Positions 1 to 11,780 are shown, counted from the stretch's first letter. The stretch is 64,000 nt of DNA from Eukaryota sp. TZLM1-RC (GCA_040285825.1 JAUPSS010000002.1:1612001-1676000); one strand, 5' to 3'. A program made the numbers and translations. Notes: generated by a model not told the origin, from the sequence alone.

Positions 1-2291
1 TCGGGGGAACCATTCTTGATAACATCATAATTGGTCGAAATTTTGACCCTACCATTGACTTTCAAAGACTTGATGACGTGTTGAGATTGAGTTGCTTTGA
101 CCAAGACATTAACTCTTTCCCAAACGGTATAGATACTCTTGTTGGGGACAGGGGATTAACTCTTTCAGGTGGACAAAAAGCCAGATTAGCTTTATCTCGA
201 TCTCTGTATTCCAATGCCGACATTTATTTAATTGATGATGTTTTTGCTGCTCTTGACGCTGAGGTGTCTAGACAAACTTTTGATGGTTTGGTGAGGTTCA
301 TCAGAGACAGTGGTAAGACATTGGTATTGTCCACTAATAATGTTGGGTTTTTGACTGTTGCTGACGCCATCTTGGTTCTTGATGAGGGTCGAGTTGCCGA
401 GAGAGGTTCGTTTAATGATTTACAAGCTACGTCTAGTGAATTTAACTTGCTTTTGCAAAAGTTTTCCACTTCCACATCAAATTCAATAACTACAGAAAGC
501 TCTCAGTCAGTATCAACCAATCAAATCATGGTTCAATCAAAATCACGTGATAAGGGTCAAAATGAAGAGGAACGGAGTCGAGGAGCAGTTAAATTGAGCG
601 TTTATTTTAAATATTTTAAAGAAATGGGTTCTACTGTTTGGATTTTTATCATAATTGGATTCTTTACATTGGGTCAATTATCCACAATAGTGGGAGATTT
701 CGTTCTTTCTCAATGGACTTCTACTGACTTTTCTGATTCTGATCGACAACCAAGGGATTATTTAGTAGGCTATCTCTTTTTCGCAACATTATCTACGATT
801 TTCCTGCTAGTTAGAGCACTATCATTAGCCAGAAGCACTATTGTTGCTTCTAAAAATCTTCACCAGTCGTTATTGAAACGAATTTTGAGTGTACCCTTGT
901 CATTTTTTGACACTACCCCCCAGGGTAGAATTTTGAACAGATTTTCCAAGGATACAGATACATTAGATCGATCTATTCTACTAACAATTACTTCCTTTTT
1001 AACTACTTGTTTTCAATTAATTGGGGTTTTCTTTGTAATTTCTATTCTGTTACCTTGGTTTTTAATTGTGATGCCTCCGATCATTATTTCTTATCTTTGG
1101 TTTCTGAAAACTTTCAGAAAATCAAGTAGGGAAATTAAGCGTCTTGAAGCCATCTCGAGAAGTCCAATCTACTCTTCCTTTGGTGAAACTTTGAATGGGT
1201 TATCAACTATACGGGCAGCAAAGTTGCAAGATTTCTTCATCAACCGTAATCACTCGTTCATTGATACTTTGTCACAATCAACTTTTTCTATGTTTTCCGC
1301 CAACAGATGGCTGGGTCTCAGGCTTGACTTTCTTGGGGTTTTGATTGTCACAACCGCTGCTATTTGTTCACTTTTATTTGGCCTCCATGGTTCGCTTGTT
1401 GGTCTTGTTCTCAGTTATGCCTTGAATGTGTCTGGATTTTGTACTTGGTTGGTTCGGATTTTCATCGAGGTTGAAACATCTTTTAATTCTGTTGATAGAG
1501 TTTGTGAATACACACAGCTCCCTACCGAAAGGCAAGTAGGTATTGACATTGAGGACTGGCCAAGGCAAGGCTTGATTGAGTTTAAGGATGTTAAAATGAG
1601 ATACAGACCCGAATTACCATTTGTCCTGAAGGGTATTTCCTTCACTGCAAACCCTCTTCAGTTTTTAGGAATCTGTGGGAGAACTGGTCAAGGAAAGTCA
1701 AGTTTGTTACGGGTGCTGCTCAGAACAGTGGAGCTGGAACCTGGAAATGGATCTGTTTTTATTGATGGTGTTGACATTTCGACATTGGCTCTGAAAACGT
1801 TGAGGTCGAACATTACTGTTATTAGCCAAGATACATTTGTTTTTAACGATACAATTAGGTCAAATATCGATCTTTTTGACCAGCACTCTGATGACGAGAT
1901 CTGGAAGGTTCTAAAGCAAGTCAATTTAGCTTCTTTTGTGGAGGGATTGGAGGGTAGGTTGGACCATTTTATTAACAAAGCAGATACACTTTCCCTTGGA
2001 CAGCGACAGTTGATTTCGTTTTGCAGGGCCCTCCTCTCTGACACGAAGATTTTATTCTTGGACGAAGCGAGTAGCTCAATTGATAATTCTTCAGATTCCA
2101 CCATTCAGTGTTTGCTTCGACAAGAATTTAATGACCGGACTGTATTAACTATTGCCCATAGACTGAATAGTTTAATGGACTATAATAAGGTAATTGTGGT
2201 TTCAGATGGAGTTGTAGCAGAAAGTGGAACTCCGAAAGATTTATTGGAAAGGAATTCTATTTTCAAAAATTTAGTCGAACAGTTTGTTTAG
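1..2291 (+). CDS. ABC transporter, ABCC/MRP-type, 3' part
   Basis: Full-type ABC exporter of the ABCC (multidrug resistance-associated) class; the 5' part lies outside the window. The frame is open from base 3 and shows 762 residues. In order: the end of nucleotide-binding domain 1 with signature LSGGQ (about residue 54) and Walker B IYLIDD, where Asp replaces the usual catalytic Glu; a linker rich in Ser/Thr and charged residues; a six-helix membrane domain (about 200-490); and nucleotide-binding domain 2 with Walker A GRTGQGKSS (about 557), signature LSLGQRQL (about 662), Walker B ILFLDEASSSID and switch His in TIAHRL. The degenerate first site with a complete second site is the known ABCC asymmetry. 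The substrate cannot be read from sequence; organic anions and conjugates are typical. No intron is visible and the stop is TAG. Confidence 0.93.
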   Translation, partial: GGTILDNIIIGRNFDPTIDFQRLDDVLRLSCFDQDINSFPNGIDTLVGDRGLTLSGGQKARLALSRSLYSNADIYLIDDVFAALDAEVSRQTFDGLVRFIRDSGKTLVLSTNNVGFLTVADAILVLDEGRVAERGSFNDLQATSSEFNLLLQKFSTSTSNSITTESSQSVSTNQIMVQSKSRDKGQNEEERSRGAVKLSVYFKYFKEMGSTVWIFIIIGFFTLGQLSTIVGDFVLSQWTSTDFSDSDRQPRDYLVGYLFFATLSTIFLLVRALSLARSTIVASKNLHQSLLKRILSVPLSFFDTTPQGRILNRFSKDTDTLDRSILLTITSFLTTCFQLIGVFFVISILLPWFLIVMPPIIISYLWFLKTFRKSSREIKRLEAISRSPIYSSFGETLNGLSTIRAAKLQDFFINRNHSFIDTLSQSTFSMFSANRWLGLRLDFLGVLIVTTAAICSLLFGLHGSLVGLVLSYALNVSGFCTWLVRIFIEVETSFNSVDRVCEYTQLPTERQVGIDIEDWPRQGLIEFKDVKMRYRPELPFVLKGISFTANPLQFLGICGRTGQGKSSLLRVLLRTVELEPGNGSVFIDGVDISTLALKTLRSNITVISQDTFVFNDTIRSNIDLFDQHSDDEIWKVLKQVNLASFVEGLEGRLDHFINKADTLSLGQRQLISFCRALLSDTKILFLDEASSSIDNSSDSTIQCLLRQEFNDRTVLTIAHRLNSLMDYNKVIVVSDGVVAESGTPKDLLERNSIFKNLVEQFV

Positions 2292-2749
2292 TGTCTTGTT
2301 AAATTTATTAATTTTCTAAATTAAATTTTATACAAAATTGGTTGTAACTAAATAGAGCAACTATTAGATTGTCAGAATCAATGTTTTTCATTAAATGTTT
2401 AAAACCAAAAAACAATAAGTCTTACATCAAATAACAGTGTTTATGTTTGCTATGGAGTTCACCTAATATTTGGGCCAATCAATGCTATTTTCTTCAATAG
2501 AATATTCAACAAAAACCATTTTTACTAAAAACCAGGGAATTTAAGGGAATCTCTTCTTTTGACGGTAAGTTTTTGTTATTCATCAGTGGTGGAGGTAATA
2601 CCTTTGTTTTGAATTATGCACTTTCGCACAGATATTCTGATACCCTGTGCTATGTATCATTGTTTGTGTTTGTTTTGGTAAAACCAGAATTTAACTGATG
2701 TTTTTGGTTATTGATTTTATGTATGCTTTACATTATATTATGCTATCTT
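2292..2749. other. Intergenic, no gene seen
   Basis: AT-rich sequence downstream of the ABC transporter. I see no coding signal, RNA gene or recognisable transposon piece here. Confidence 0.5.
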
Positions 2750-3240
2750 ATTTAAATAAAACTTCGTATTAAAGTTCTTAATAAACTTTGTAAAACCCCG
2801 CAAAGTTCGCATTTTATACTAAATTAATTCTTAGTTTTAAATATCATTTACTCATTCACCATTGTGAAACCTTTATGTCACCTAAACTTAAATCAACTAC
2901 TTCTGATACAACCAAACGTAAAACAGATTCTAGAGGTAGAGCTTCTGCAGTTACTCCAAAGACCAGGAAAACCTCGAGTGACCTTAGAGCCAACTGAGTT
3001 TATTCCACAATTGTCTATTGATGAGTCTTTTCCACTGACTGATCCGCATATGGATGAATCATTGAAAATGTTTCATTCGATAGATTAGTCAATTTGAGGT
3101 GTATTGACATTGAAACAAATCCTGAAATCCAGTACAAACACAAAGTCGAATATTTAAGATTTTTGGTCACTTTTCAGTATCAAAAAGACAATTCTCAAAC
3201 AAGATTGGTTAAAAAAGACAGTTCAATCATTGTCAATTCA
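2750..3240 (+). pseudogene. Duplicated promoter and 5' end of an unrecognised gene, copy 1
   Basis: The stretch from about 2755 to 2940 aligns by eye with 17860-18030 (roughly 85 percent). Both copies share the non-coding leader and then an ATG (2875 here) opening a basic Lys/Arg/Ser/Thr-rich N-terminus that begins MSPK. Here the frame stops after 41 codons. A second frame carries on with a more protein-like stretch ending near 3088, which suggests a frameshifted gene start. The region to about 3240 still looks weakly coding before family A sequence begins. I do not recognise the protein. Confidence 0.4.
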
Positions 3241-3334
3241 ATTACTAATTCTAAAAGATCAGAATTTATTTGTTTTTATTAATTATTTTGATGCGACAAT
3301 TGATTCTTTAGAACAAAAATTAACAAAATTAGAG

Positions 3335-3774
3335 TTCTCAATCCAATCAAAGTATACATCACCTCTATCATCAGAACCAAAACTATTCAATGACAGTGTT
3401 GCCTTCAGCAGGGGCTCTTTGATACACGATATTCTTGCAGTTTGTGCCATATTGAAAACAGTGTCTCTAACAGCATCATGTAATGAAGAACGATAAGTTA
3501 TCAATTTCGAACAATTCATGGCATGAGGCAAGGTGAGTTGTAGTGAATTCGAACAAATACATTTTTCTTTTGATAATAATTGATTAATGGGGATATTCAT
3601 ATAAAATCTCATTTTTGTTACAAACGCATCATTAGTAGCACACAGTCCACATCTTTGTGGTACAATGGTTACAAACAGTGAAGAATCTGATGACTTGTTT
3701 TCACAAACACCCTTTTCCAATAACAATGCGTAAAGATCTTGATTTAAAACAGCTGAGCTGCATATATTATTCAT
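3335..3774 (-). mobile_element. Retrotransposon family A, internal fragment
   Basis: Reads as the C-terminal finger and restriction-like endonuclease of family A. The finger CxC..H..C is followed by the YRSSLHDAVRD block and the endonuclease core DDRGDV. Both ends are cut: the N-terminal side stops at about 3774 and the frame leaves the family consensus after the GDV block. No reverse transcriptase or 3' tail is present. Confidence 0.8.
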
Positions 3775-5596
3775 TTTTATTCATTGGAGATGTATGTAAT
3801 TTCAACAGTATTGATACTCTTCAGTTATGCAACAAGGTACCAATCAATGAAATCATTGTTCATCTATGATCAAAAACTTGATGAGAACATTTACACTGCA
3901 ACAAAATGCTAAATTGTAAAAGTTATGCTCCAGCAAATGAATTCTAATTTGACCACCACAAAATCCAAGTCAAAGAAAGGAAAGTCTAATTTACCTAGTA
4001 TATTTCATGATATACGGGTAAATTGGGAAAATTATCTTCAAAACTTTTTCATGCTAATGGTGGACGTCAGTCGTATTTCTCTGAAGAATTGATAAAAAAA
4101 CGCTGAAAAGGAAAAACCTAATCCTTTATTCATTTACAACGATCAGTGAGTGTGGAAAAGAAAGGTGTTTAGAATATTGGATTTAAGATTTATTTAACTT
4201 TGATAGAAGCAGGCGTATTTTGAGTTGCCAATAAACAAAACCTTTGTCTTCAAATTTCTTTTTGATTACAAAAACAGTACTGAGAACTTTGCTGTTTCAA
4301 AGCAAAGAACAGTTATTTCCTGGGAAGTAACTAGTCTGTACAAACAATATGAATAAATTTGTTCCAAGTAAGAAGCAAAGAATTGAGGAAGCTAAAGGAT
4401 TTTGTTTTCAAAATTGAATTGATTCTCAACAAATTCAAATCCAACGAAATACTTGTAATCTCATGAACTTGAATAATCTGAGTTTGCAAAAATTCTTTAA
4501 TATGGGGGAAACTCAAACCAATTATTTGATATTTTTGATGTCAAGATTTCAAAGTTGAGTTCACCGATCCCTTGAAAATTGCAAACTTAATAATCATCAT
4601 CTTATCGTTAAGAACGAACAAAAATATTCAAACCAGTGAAAAATCAAGATGACTGTTCTTAATATAACTTTTATCCATTCCTCATTTCCTCAGTAGTTTG
4701 AGAACTCAACATTTCCAAGTTGTTTATAATCAATAAATCATAATCAAGACTGACAACATTCCTCTTTGCCCTATTAACTCTGTGAAACGCGTTTGTATGT
4801 TCAATGAATAATCTGTGCTACTGTGAAACAAAATCAGAAAATTCTGCTGTAGAATTGGAAATCAAGAATAGTGATCAATGATCGTAATAAGTGAACATTT
4901 GTTCAATAAATGAGCTTTTATCATCCAAATCTCCTCATCATCTAGTAACCCTCGTTGATTACTAGATGCTTATTCCATACCTGTACATGGATTATGATAT
5001 TGTGTTGGCGCCTTTAGGCTTACATAGAATAGGGGTAAAATAAATCAACTTTATCTCATTCATTGTATGTTAAGTTCACGACTTAAGGCAACACTTGGTG
5101 CTTTAACCATCATGTGATCGTGGTACATATTGTTCGATCTAAGATATGGCTCGCGACTTTGTCAATTGCATGAATTGGTCAGGAGCCATAAATTCCCTGT
5201 GATCCAATAAACACTTTCTAACTCATTAACGCAATCCCCATTAGTTGAAACCATTTTATTGATCTTTGCTCTGGCTCTGTGATTGGAAGTTGCTTGTGCT
5301 CTTCAATTGCATTAATTTCGGGATTGTTTTTATTAATCTATGGTACTCTGTTTGTTTCCCCTAAAAAAATGAAAGATGACCAAAGATGAGCAAAAAATTG
5401 TAAATAATCGAGATGTTTCACTGAGATATTCGATCGAACAAAGAAAATCCCTGTAAATCAAGTTGCTGAAAATATTCCGGGCCAAATTGTATAAATGTTT
5501 TGAATTGTAAATTGAATATAATTACTCCTATCAAAATTGTATAGATGTTTTGTTTCAAGTCTTTGTCAAACTTTCAACTCTAATACATTTAAGCTG
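3775..5596. other. Long AT-rich intergenic region
   Basis: About 1.8 kb with no gene I can support. Short open frames are scattered on both strands but none shows a family signature. It holds one copy of the short LTR-like repeat at 5003-5093. Confidence 0.45.
5003..5093 (+). repeat. Short LTR-like repeat, copy 1
   Basis: Starts TGTTGGCGCC and ends AAGGCAACA, so the termini read TGTTG..CAACA as in LTRs. Related copies are at 8925-9000 and 11986-12081; all share an AAGGCTTA-type block near the start (TAGGCTTA in two), an AATAAA/AATCAACTTT block in the middle and a CTTAAGGC or CCTAAGGC end. No target-site duplication is obvious. Confidence 0.55.
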
Positions 5597-6190
5597 ATGT
5601 CTTGGGAGACCAATATTCTATCCCGGTTGCGCACTTCAAAGACCAAGTCTCCCCAGAAACCTGTTCTTGAACCTTCATCCACTGAGACTCCTTCCTCTTC
5701 TTTTTCTCTTAAATCATCCTCATTTGAACCTAGCTCGGATCCATCTAATATTACTCTAACTGCTTCTAACCTTTTCAACCATCGTGACACTCTTTCAGCC
5801 AGAGATTCTTATTCCCAGTCAAGTGCACCTGAGGAAGTCAGCATCCGAGTTACCCCGTCCAAGAAAAAGAACAATAATTTAGACTACATCAAACCAAAAC
5901 CAAAACAAAAGCAACCAAGATCAAATTCAATTAAGCAACCATCCTCCACGAAGCTTGTTCACCTGGATCTCACCCAGTTCTCCACTATTTCAAGGGTGAC
6001 GCACGAAGGTTTGTCCACCCCGACGGTGAGTACCACTGTAAAGAAAAGCGGCAGGAAGTTGTACTCAGACAGAGTGTGTCTCCCATCAGATGTACCTGAT
6101 GGGCATGTTATTCATGTAGATTTGTGTGATGTACAGTGTCTGACAGGAGAACGGCAAAAATCTAGAATTGTTGATTTGAGTTGTTTATAA
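5597..6190 (+). CDS. Hypothetical Ser/Thr-rich protein
   Basis: 197 codons from ATG at 5597. An upstream in-frame extension begins with a non-ATG codon, so this is the first usable start. The N-terminal half is low-complexity Ser/Pro/Thr; the middle has a basic KPKPKQKQ patch; the C-terminal third is more ordered (aspartate- and valine-rich, ending DLSCL). No membrane helix or signal peptide is visible. I do not recognise the family. Base composition is higher in GC than the flanks, which supports real coding. Confidence 0.6.
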   Translation: MSWETNILSRLRTSKTKSPQKPVLEPSSTETPSSSFSLKSSSFEPSSDPSNITLTASNLFNHRDTLSARDSYSQSSAPEEVSIRVTPSKKKNNNLDYIKPKPKQKQPRSNSIKQPSSTKLVHLDLTQFSTISRVTHEGLSTPTVSTTVKKSGRKLYSDRVCLPSDVPDGHVIHVDLCDVQCLTGERQKSRIVDLSCL

Positions 6191-7174
6191 TGTCATTAAC
6201 TTATTTTGTTATTTATTTTGCTTTTCTTTTTCAATATCTAAAGTTTCAGGGGAATTTATATCAAGTTAATTGAATCATCAAAATCTTGGAAACATTAATT
6301 ATTGTTTCTGTAAATAAAGTTAATATTGTTTTGTATATATTCCAATAAAGTTACTATCTTCTGTTACTTTTAAGGATGTTTCTGTTGGAACTAAAGAAGC
6401 CTCAGAAACTAACCAGTTTTCAACTGTGAAATCATTTTAATTCTCAATTATAGATGAAGATTAATTCTTTGAATATATAAGGAGAAATAGGTTGTTATAC
6501 AATACCGTAAAAACTTTGGCCACCGAATAATTATTTGGCTTTATTATTGCAAAGTATTGTTACTCCGTATTTGTTCCAGATCAATTAACGAGATTAATAG
6601 GAATGACAGTTATTGATGACATCACCATTTACATTAATGTTTGAGTTTTGGCTTATGTCAACTTGACGTGGGAATAAAGATTTTGAATCAAACGATCTCA
6701 ATCAACAACAAAATATTCTTTGGTATTTGTATGATAAAAGCGATGAACGAAGCTTTAGAACACAAGTAAAGATTTTTTGACATATATTTGAATGGTGTCA
6801 TTTTCTCAACACTATTGCGTTTGGAGAAGATTACGTCCTTTAAATTTGTTGTACCCTTTTTGTGTCAATATAGAGCAGTTTTAAAGAAAGAGACACGGCT
6901 CTAATATAGTTCCGTGGGAAATATCCTCTCAGAGCAAAGGAATTATTGGTACACCTTGAACCGAAAATAATTTACCTAAAATAAATTTGAATCGCTTCAT
7001 GCGTGGTTCATAGATTGTATTCTGTACAATAATATTAATGGCCCACTTCACATTCTCTATTCTCTTTCTCTGTTTCTTAAAATTAGTCTCTGACAGAAAC
7101 TAATTACGATGAAATACTAAATGATACTAAATGCTGTAGGTAACATTTATTGAATGACACTAAAACAATGGAAA
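6191..7174. other. Intergenic, no gene seen
   Basis: Almost 1 kb of AT-rich DNA between the hypothetical gene and the convergent RPL3 gene. I see no transposon piece or RNA gene in it. Confidence 0.5.
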
Positions 7175-8354
7175 TTAAGCAAGACCATAGAAAGCCTTCT
7201 TTTCATCTTGGGTTTGGAAACGTCCGTGACCAAGTTTGGAAGAAGTATCGATGAACTTGAGATCGATTTCTTCTTGGAACTTACGACCAGCGGGAGCAAG
7301 AAGAGGTTGGCGAATAGTGACCATGCGTTTCTTGGGTCCTGCAACACAACCCTTGATCATGATGAAATCATTTCTGAGAATACCATAATGAGGGAAACCG
7401 CCGAGAGGAGTCATCTTCTTAGGAGTGATGTCATAAGAAGTGCTAGCCCCTTGCTCGTCATCATGAGTTCCCATTCTGTAGATGATCTTGTTAATTTCAG
7501 TACGATGATGGAAACCATGTTGACCAGCACGGGCTACTGAGTACATGACCCGAGCAGGATGCCAGGCACCGATACAAGCAACCTTGCGGAGACCTTTATT
7601 AGTCTTACGAGGTTGGATGGAGGTACCCCAACGGGTAGTTACACCTTCAAAACCTTTACCCTTGGTGATTGTGATGGCATCAAGAGTACCACCACTTTGG
7701 AAAACTTGATCAACACGGACGGGCTTTTCAAAGAGACCATAACCAAAGTCAACCTTTTGTTCAACGGAACCACCATTGATTTGAATTTCCATGATATGAG
7801 CCTTCTTTTGTTTTAAGGAAGTGAGATGGGGCTGTGTGTGAGCCAAAACACGGATAACGGTACAGTAGCGCTTCATTCTGCGAAGTTCTTCTTGAATTTC
7901 TTCAGGACGTTCAATATATTTTTTTTCATAGTGGGAGAATGCCTTTTTCTTGGAGGAAGCCCAGTTCTTGTAGAAACGCCTCTTACATTGGGCACTGAGA
8001 TGTTGAGCCCAGACAGTGGACAGTGTACGGAGACCCTTGGGGGTTTCAGTATAACCAACGACACCAACGACAACCATGGCGGGAGCTTCAAGAATGGTAA
8101 CAGCTTCAACAACTTCCTTGCGATGGAGTTTCGATCCTGGACGATTGACCTCTCTGACGATGTGAGTCATTCCAGCCTTGAAAGATGCGAATGCGGTAAG
8201 ATGGGGTGGTTTGGAAGGATCATCCTTGGGGAAGGACTTGATCCTACCACGTCCACGACGGCAACGTTTTCTGGGGAGGAAACCAAGAGAACCATAGCGG
8301 GGAGCTTCAAACTGCTGTGAGAACTAAATAGGAACGTACCTTTCTGTGACTCAT
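7175..8354 (-). CDS. RPL3: 60S ribosomal protein L3 (uL3)
   Basis: Large-subunit protein at the peptidyl-transferase side. Two exons, 8354-8340 and 8311-7175, give 383 residues. The first five codons, MSHRK, are in exon 1, and splicing joins them to [16 protein letters not shown], the invariant L3 N-terminus. Basic segments such as [17 protein letters not shown] and the region with the W-finger tryptophan follow; length and order match L3 throughout. The stop TAA is encoded, and AATAAA lies about 20 nt beyond it. GC is clearly higher than the surroundings, as expected of a highly expressed gene. Confidence 0.97.
8312..8339 (-). other. 28-nt spliceosomal intron in RPL3
   Basis: Donor GTACGT and acceptor CAG. 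Removal restores the conserved L3 N-terminus exactly, and without it the frame is lost. It sits five codons into the gene, a common place for ribosomal protein introns. Confidence 0.93.
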
Positions 8355-8661
8355 GTATTCAAGGAAAAGAGTGATTCTAAGTTTTTTCCCCTTTCGATAT
8401 TAAATTCACCATCTGAAATCTACCGTTAATTGATGCAGGATTATTACATTTATGAGAGTCATGAGGGGACTGTGTATGGGAACCTATCAATTGTTATTTT
8501 AGGTCTCGATTAGCACATTTGATTAACTCACACCCAACCGAAACCAAATGACTTTGTTGTGTGATTTTTGTAATCATTGGAACTGAATTTGAAAGCTGGA
8601 CTGTTTTCAATGTGAATTTTCTAGAACATTGGTCACTAACAATCTAAATTGATCAAGATTT

Positions 8662-8915
8662 TCTTTATTGAACTACAACAGTGAGTAAAATTAAATCAGA
8701 ACTAAAGGGACTCAATTCATTGAACGAAGATTTTCTCTACAAAATCCAGATCTGCTTGTTCTCTTGCCATTGCTTCTCTTATTCGATAAAAGAACCAAGA
8801 TAATCTATTAATTATAGCAAATTTAATCCTCGACCAGTACAAAAACACTCACTTCAGTGTTGTCTCTTGAACCATTTTTTGGAAATCATTCAAAAAAATT
8901 GCTGCTTGAGTACAA
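8662..8915 (-). mobile_element. Retrotransposon family A, diverged 3' end
   Basis: Matches the last roughly 250 bp of family A: the TTTATTGAAC tail, the block encoding the terminal DQDFVEE-type peptide, and the upstream block ending at the FQKMVQ-type segment. It is more diverged than most A copies here and has no open frame, so it is an old insertion. Confidence 0.75.
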
Positions 8916-8924
8916 CAACGACAA

Positions 8925-9000
8925 TGTTGGCGTCTTTAGGCTTATATAATAAGAGTAGAAAAAAAATCAACTTTATTCAAATTCTCTGACTTAAGGCAAA
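8925..9000 (+). repeat. Short LTR-like repeat, copy 2
   Basis: Begins TGTTGGCGTCTTTAGGCTTA and closes GACTTAAGGCAAA, the shortest of three copies. It directly abuts the end of a family A fragment. Confidence 0.5.
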
Positions 9001-9052
9001 AAAATAAAAAATTAATAAAGATTGTGAGATAAGCCCACAACTGAACATCAAA

Positions 9053-9753
9053 TCAAACTTCTAGTTTCTTCCTTTTATTTGGAGGAGCAATCTCCACATC
9101 ACTGTCTGTTTCCAAAGAAATTGCTTCAGAAACTTCTTTGGGTTTAGTTCCCATACCATCAGCAATCATATTCACTACATTCATGCAAAGACATTTTCGC
9201 CTTTGCCATTGTTTTAAAGCCAAATTGAAACGTTCGACAGTAGACTTTCGGACATGCGGATCGACAACGTTGTTCTCTTCTACCAGAGACTTTAATCTTG
9301 ATTGCATTTTAGTTGTTTGGGATGTGAGAAGTTCTATTTGATTATCTAAATCAAGATCTTCAGGTTCTGCGGCTAAAGTTTTAGCTTCCTTTTGTAAGAC
9401 AGAAATTTCATCAGATATTTGACTGATTTGATCACGAAGTGATTTTATTTCACAATCGAGAGCATCTAGCTCATCTTGTGAAGGTGCATCCTCGGGGTTT
9501 TGTATTGGGAGATATACTTTGTTCTTACCATAATCTTGTGAAGTGATCTTCTCTTTATCCACCAGCTCAGTAAGTACTTTCTTCATCTGGCCGATGGCCA
9601 CAGCACCTCCAAGTCCATCGACAATGTTTTGAGCTCCTGAGGTGAGAAGGGAACAGAACAAACCGTACCAAAAGGTCTGTTATTATTATTTATATAATCC
9701 ATTGCGCGTTGAGCAGCTTCGTCATTTGAAAGTTTCTTTGCTTTTGGGGCCAT
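9053..9753 (-). CDS. HOP2: Hop2/PSMC3IP-like meiotic recombination protein
   Basis: Partner of Mnd1, stimulating Dmc1/Rad51 strand exchange in meiosis. Exons 9753-9669 and 9636-9053 give 222 residues. An N-terminal winged helix contains NNNNRPFGAQNIVDGLGG, then a wing ending with YGKNKVYL as in TBPIP-domain proteins. A long coiled coil (about residues 80-145, heptads of Leu/Ile) leads to the C-terminal WQRRKCLCMNVVNMI segment and a basic KKRKKLEV-like tail that could serve nuclear import. ATG at 9753 is in an AACAATGG context. Length matches family members of about 215-225 residues. Confidence 0.85.
9637..9668 (-). other. 32-nt intron in the Hop2 gene
   Basis: Donor GTACGG, acceptor CTCAG. 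Splicing joins two overlapping frames into the continuous winged-helix motif NRPFGAQNIVDGLGG. Confidence 0.88.
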
Positions 9754-10002
9754 TGTTGAAGATGGATGTACAAAGATGTGAAAGCAGGGAAATGTAAAAG
9801 GCCCAATCCAGTCTGTATTGGAAATCCAATCATTCACCAAAACTAGTTTAGCTCGGCCGACCTAAATTCTACTAAATTTCATTAATATAAACTTTATATT
9901 ATGTGTGATTTTTAATCTTTTTTTAATCACTCACTTTTCAACGTCCTCCTTTTTCTCAACTTGATGTCTTATTGTCGGTTCGATTGAATTCCTCCATTTT
10001 CC

Positions 10003-10590
10003 ATGTCAGACACTCTCAGTGATACTGACTGGACTGCAAAAAGTACCGAACGTGATGTTGACAAATCAACCTCCTCAACCACCAATCGTTCTCATTCTCC
10101 CCACCTGTCACTCCATGCTGGAAAATTATTGGAAAAAAATTTAAATGAAAATTTTTCTAAACCACGCCGCAAATGTAGTAAATGTCGAAAATCCGGACAT
10201 AACATTTCAACTTGTCCGCTTATCCAAAAGGAAAAACTTAATGCTCGTGCTGCTACTGCTGATTTAAATTTTTCATTATCACACAATCCTGAAAATGAAT
10301 TTTTAATTGAGATTCCCGATAACATTTCTGACAAAGAAGATCAAAAAGAGGACAAAAAATGTGTTTTTTGTCAAAAGCTTGTTGCTGTCAACGATTCTGG
10401 TCGACCTTTATTTTTTGTGATTCATGTGTTGCCGCTGATCAGCTACGTTGTCCCATTCGTGTTCCTGCTCAGCTTAGTCCGTTGGCTTTGATACCTTTTG
10501 CTGTTGTTCTTCGTGCTTTTACTGAAAATCTCCGCAAAGGATTATGGGATGTCACACCGATTTGGAAATTTTTTTTGAAAAAGGATAAAA
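10003..10590 (+). pseudogene. Retrotransposon family C, N-terminal part, frameshifted
   Basis: ATG at 10003 opens a Ser/Thr-rich start, then a CX2CX4HX4C zinc knuckle (KCSKCRKSGHNISTCP) and a second Cys pair (KKCVFCQK). A one-base slip in the T-rich run near 10412 moves the frame. The continuation FFCDSCVAADQLRCP completes the second zinc site and continues to WDVTPIWKFF. The protein then stops at a junction with an inverted family C 3' end. Confidence 0.75.
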
Positions 10591-10594
10591 AACT

Positions 10595-11012
10595 TTTTTT
10601 TTTAAAACTGGAATATTTATTGAGATTAAAACAACCCATCTAGAATTCAATATTCTCCAAACAAGCGTCACTATTACTGAACCTACTCACAGCATTACGT
10701 TCATATTCTACACCAATAGCTAAAAGTGCCTTTGAAATCATTGTTGGAATAGACTTGAAAATGCAAAAAACAATTCTATTTAACCAGAAAGTGGAGTTCA
10801 TTGTTTTACCAGACCTATTAGTAACACTTTTTTAAAATTTTCAAAAAAGTGCAACACTGAAGGTCCAATATTGCCAAAAAGAGAAATTGCAAACGGCACA
10901 AACTGATATTTCACATGTTCCACTCTACCTAACTGTGCCAAAGGTTCTTCATATTTTTTATTTTCTTTTTTTCGGCGTTAGATAACGGCGAATCAGCGGA
11001 ATACACTAAACT
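10595..11012 (-). mobile_element. Retrotransposon family C, 3' end in inverted orientation
   Basis: Reverse-strand copy of the last roughly 400 bp of family C. Its coding part includes the NSTFWLNRIVF segment and the SNSDACLEDI terminus. The same segment is repeated on the plus strand at 12082-12390, so the two form an inverted repeat around a reverse transcriptase fragment. Confidence 0.8.
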
Positions 11013-11039
11013 TAAAACTTTATCGAAAAAATCAAATTT

Positions 11040-11780
11040 TAAAAAAATGTTTTTTCGAAAGAAAAATTAGTAAGAAAATTAGCTTTAAAAAAACGTATTG
11101 GATCTGCAAAGCAATGCCTATTCTCTTCTGATTTAGCTGAATGTAATGAGAGCGCATTGTTCCAATTGAATCATCTTCATCCAGAAGAAAATTTTCTTTG
11201 TCCTAAACCAGATTCAGTTGATTATTGGCTGCAAAATCCTGTTAATGCTTCAGAGGTATTGAAACTGATTCAGCAAATGCCTACTGGAAAAGCTCCCGGG
11301 CCATCTTTGTTAAATTTTGACATGATTAAATCGGCTGTTGGACAGTGTCCTGAAATTGCTGATGATCTTGTTCTGTTTTTTAACAATCTTCTTACGTTAA
11401 AAATTAAAGTCCCTTTTGAGATGACCAGTGCTCGCTTAATTGCCCTCAAAAAAAGTCAATCCAAAATCCGTCCAATTGCAATTGGAGAATCGTTTTCAAG
11501 AATTCTTGCGTCTCTTGTTTTTAATAGAATTGGGAAAATAGCCAAAGAATTTTTCAGTCCATTTCAATTTGGAATCAAGACAATTGATGGTGCTTCATCT
11601 GCTGCTCTTTCGTCTGATGTGTTTTTTAATTCTAGTGATTCTAATTACATCTTCAATTTAGATTTTAAGAATGCTTTTAATTCTGTTTCTCGTTCTTCCA
11701 TTTTGCCTTTGCTGCGAAAGCATTTTCCTGAAGTTGAGCCCTTTTCAGTTATTGCTGACATTATACTAACATTGTTCTGA
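11040..11780 (+). pseudogene. Retrotransposon family C, reverse transcriptase N-terminal half
   Basis: Open frame with reverse transcriptase blocks in order: MPTGKAPGPS, IRPIAIGESFSRILASLVF, FQFGIKTIDGASSAA, and the first catalytic Asp in NLDFKNAFNSVSR. It ends before the FADD/YMDD block, so the polymerase site is incomplete. No ATG begins the frame. It is a truncated piece of the element whose N-terminus is at 10003. Confidence 0.85.

Noticed and set aside
7154-8320. Plus-strand frames across RPL3
   Set aside because: Shadows of the ribosomal protein gene on the other strand.
9974-9990. GGTTCGA-like tRNA B box
   Set aside because: No matching A box or cloverleaf around it; no tRNA found anywhere in the window.
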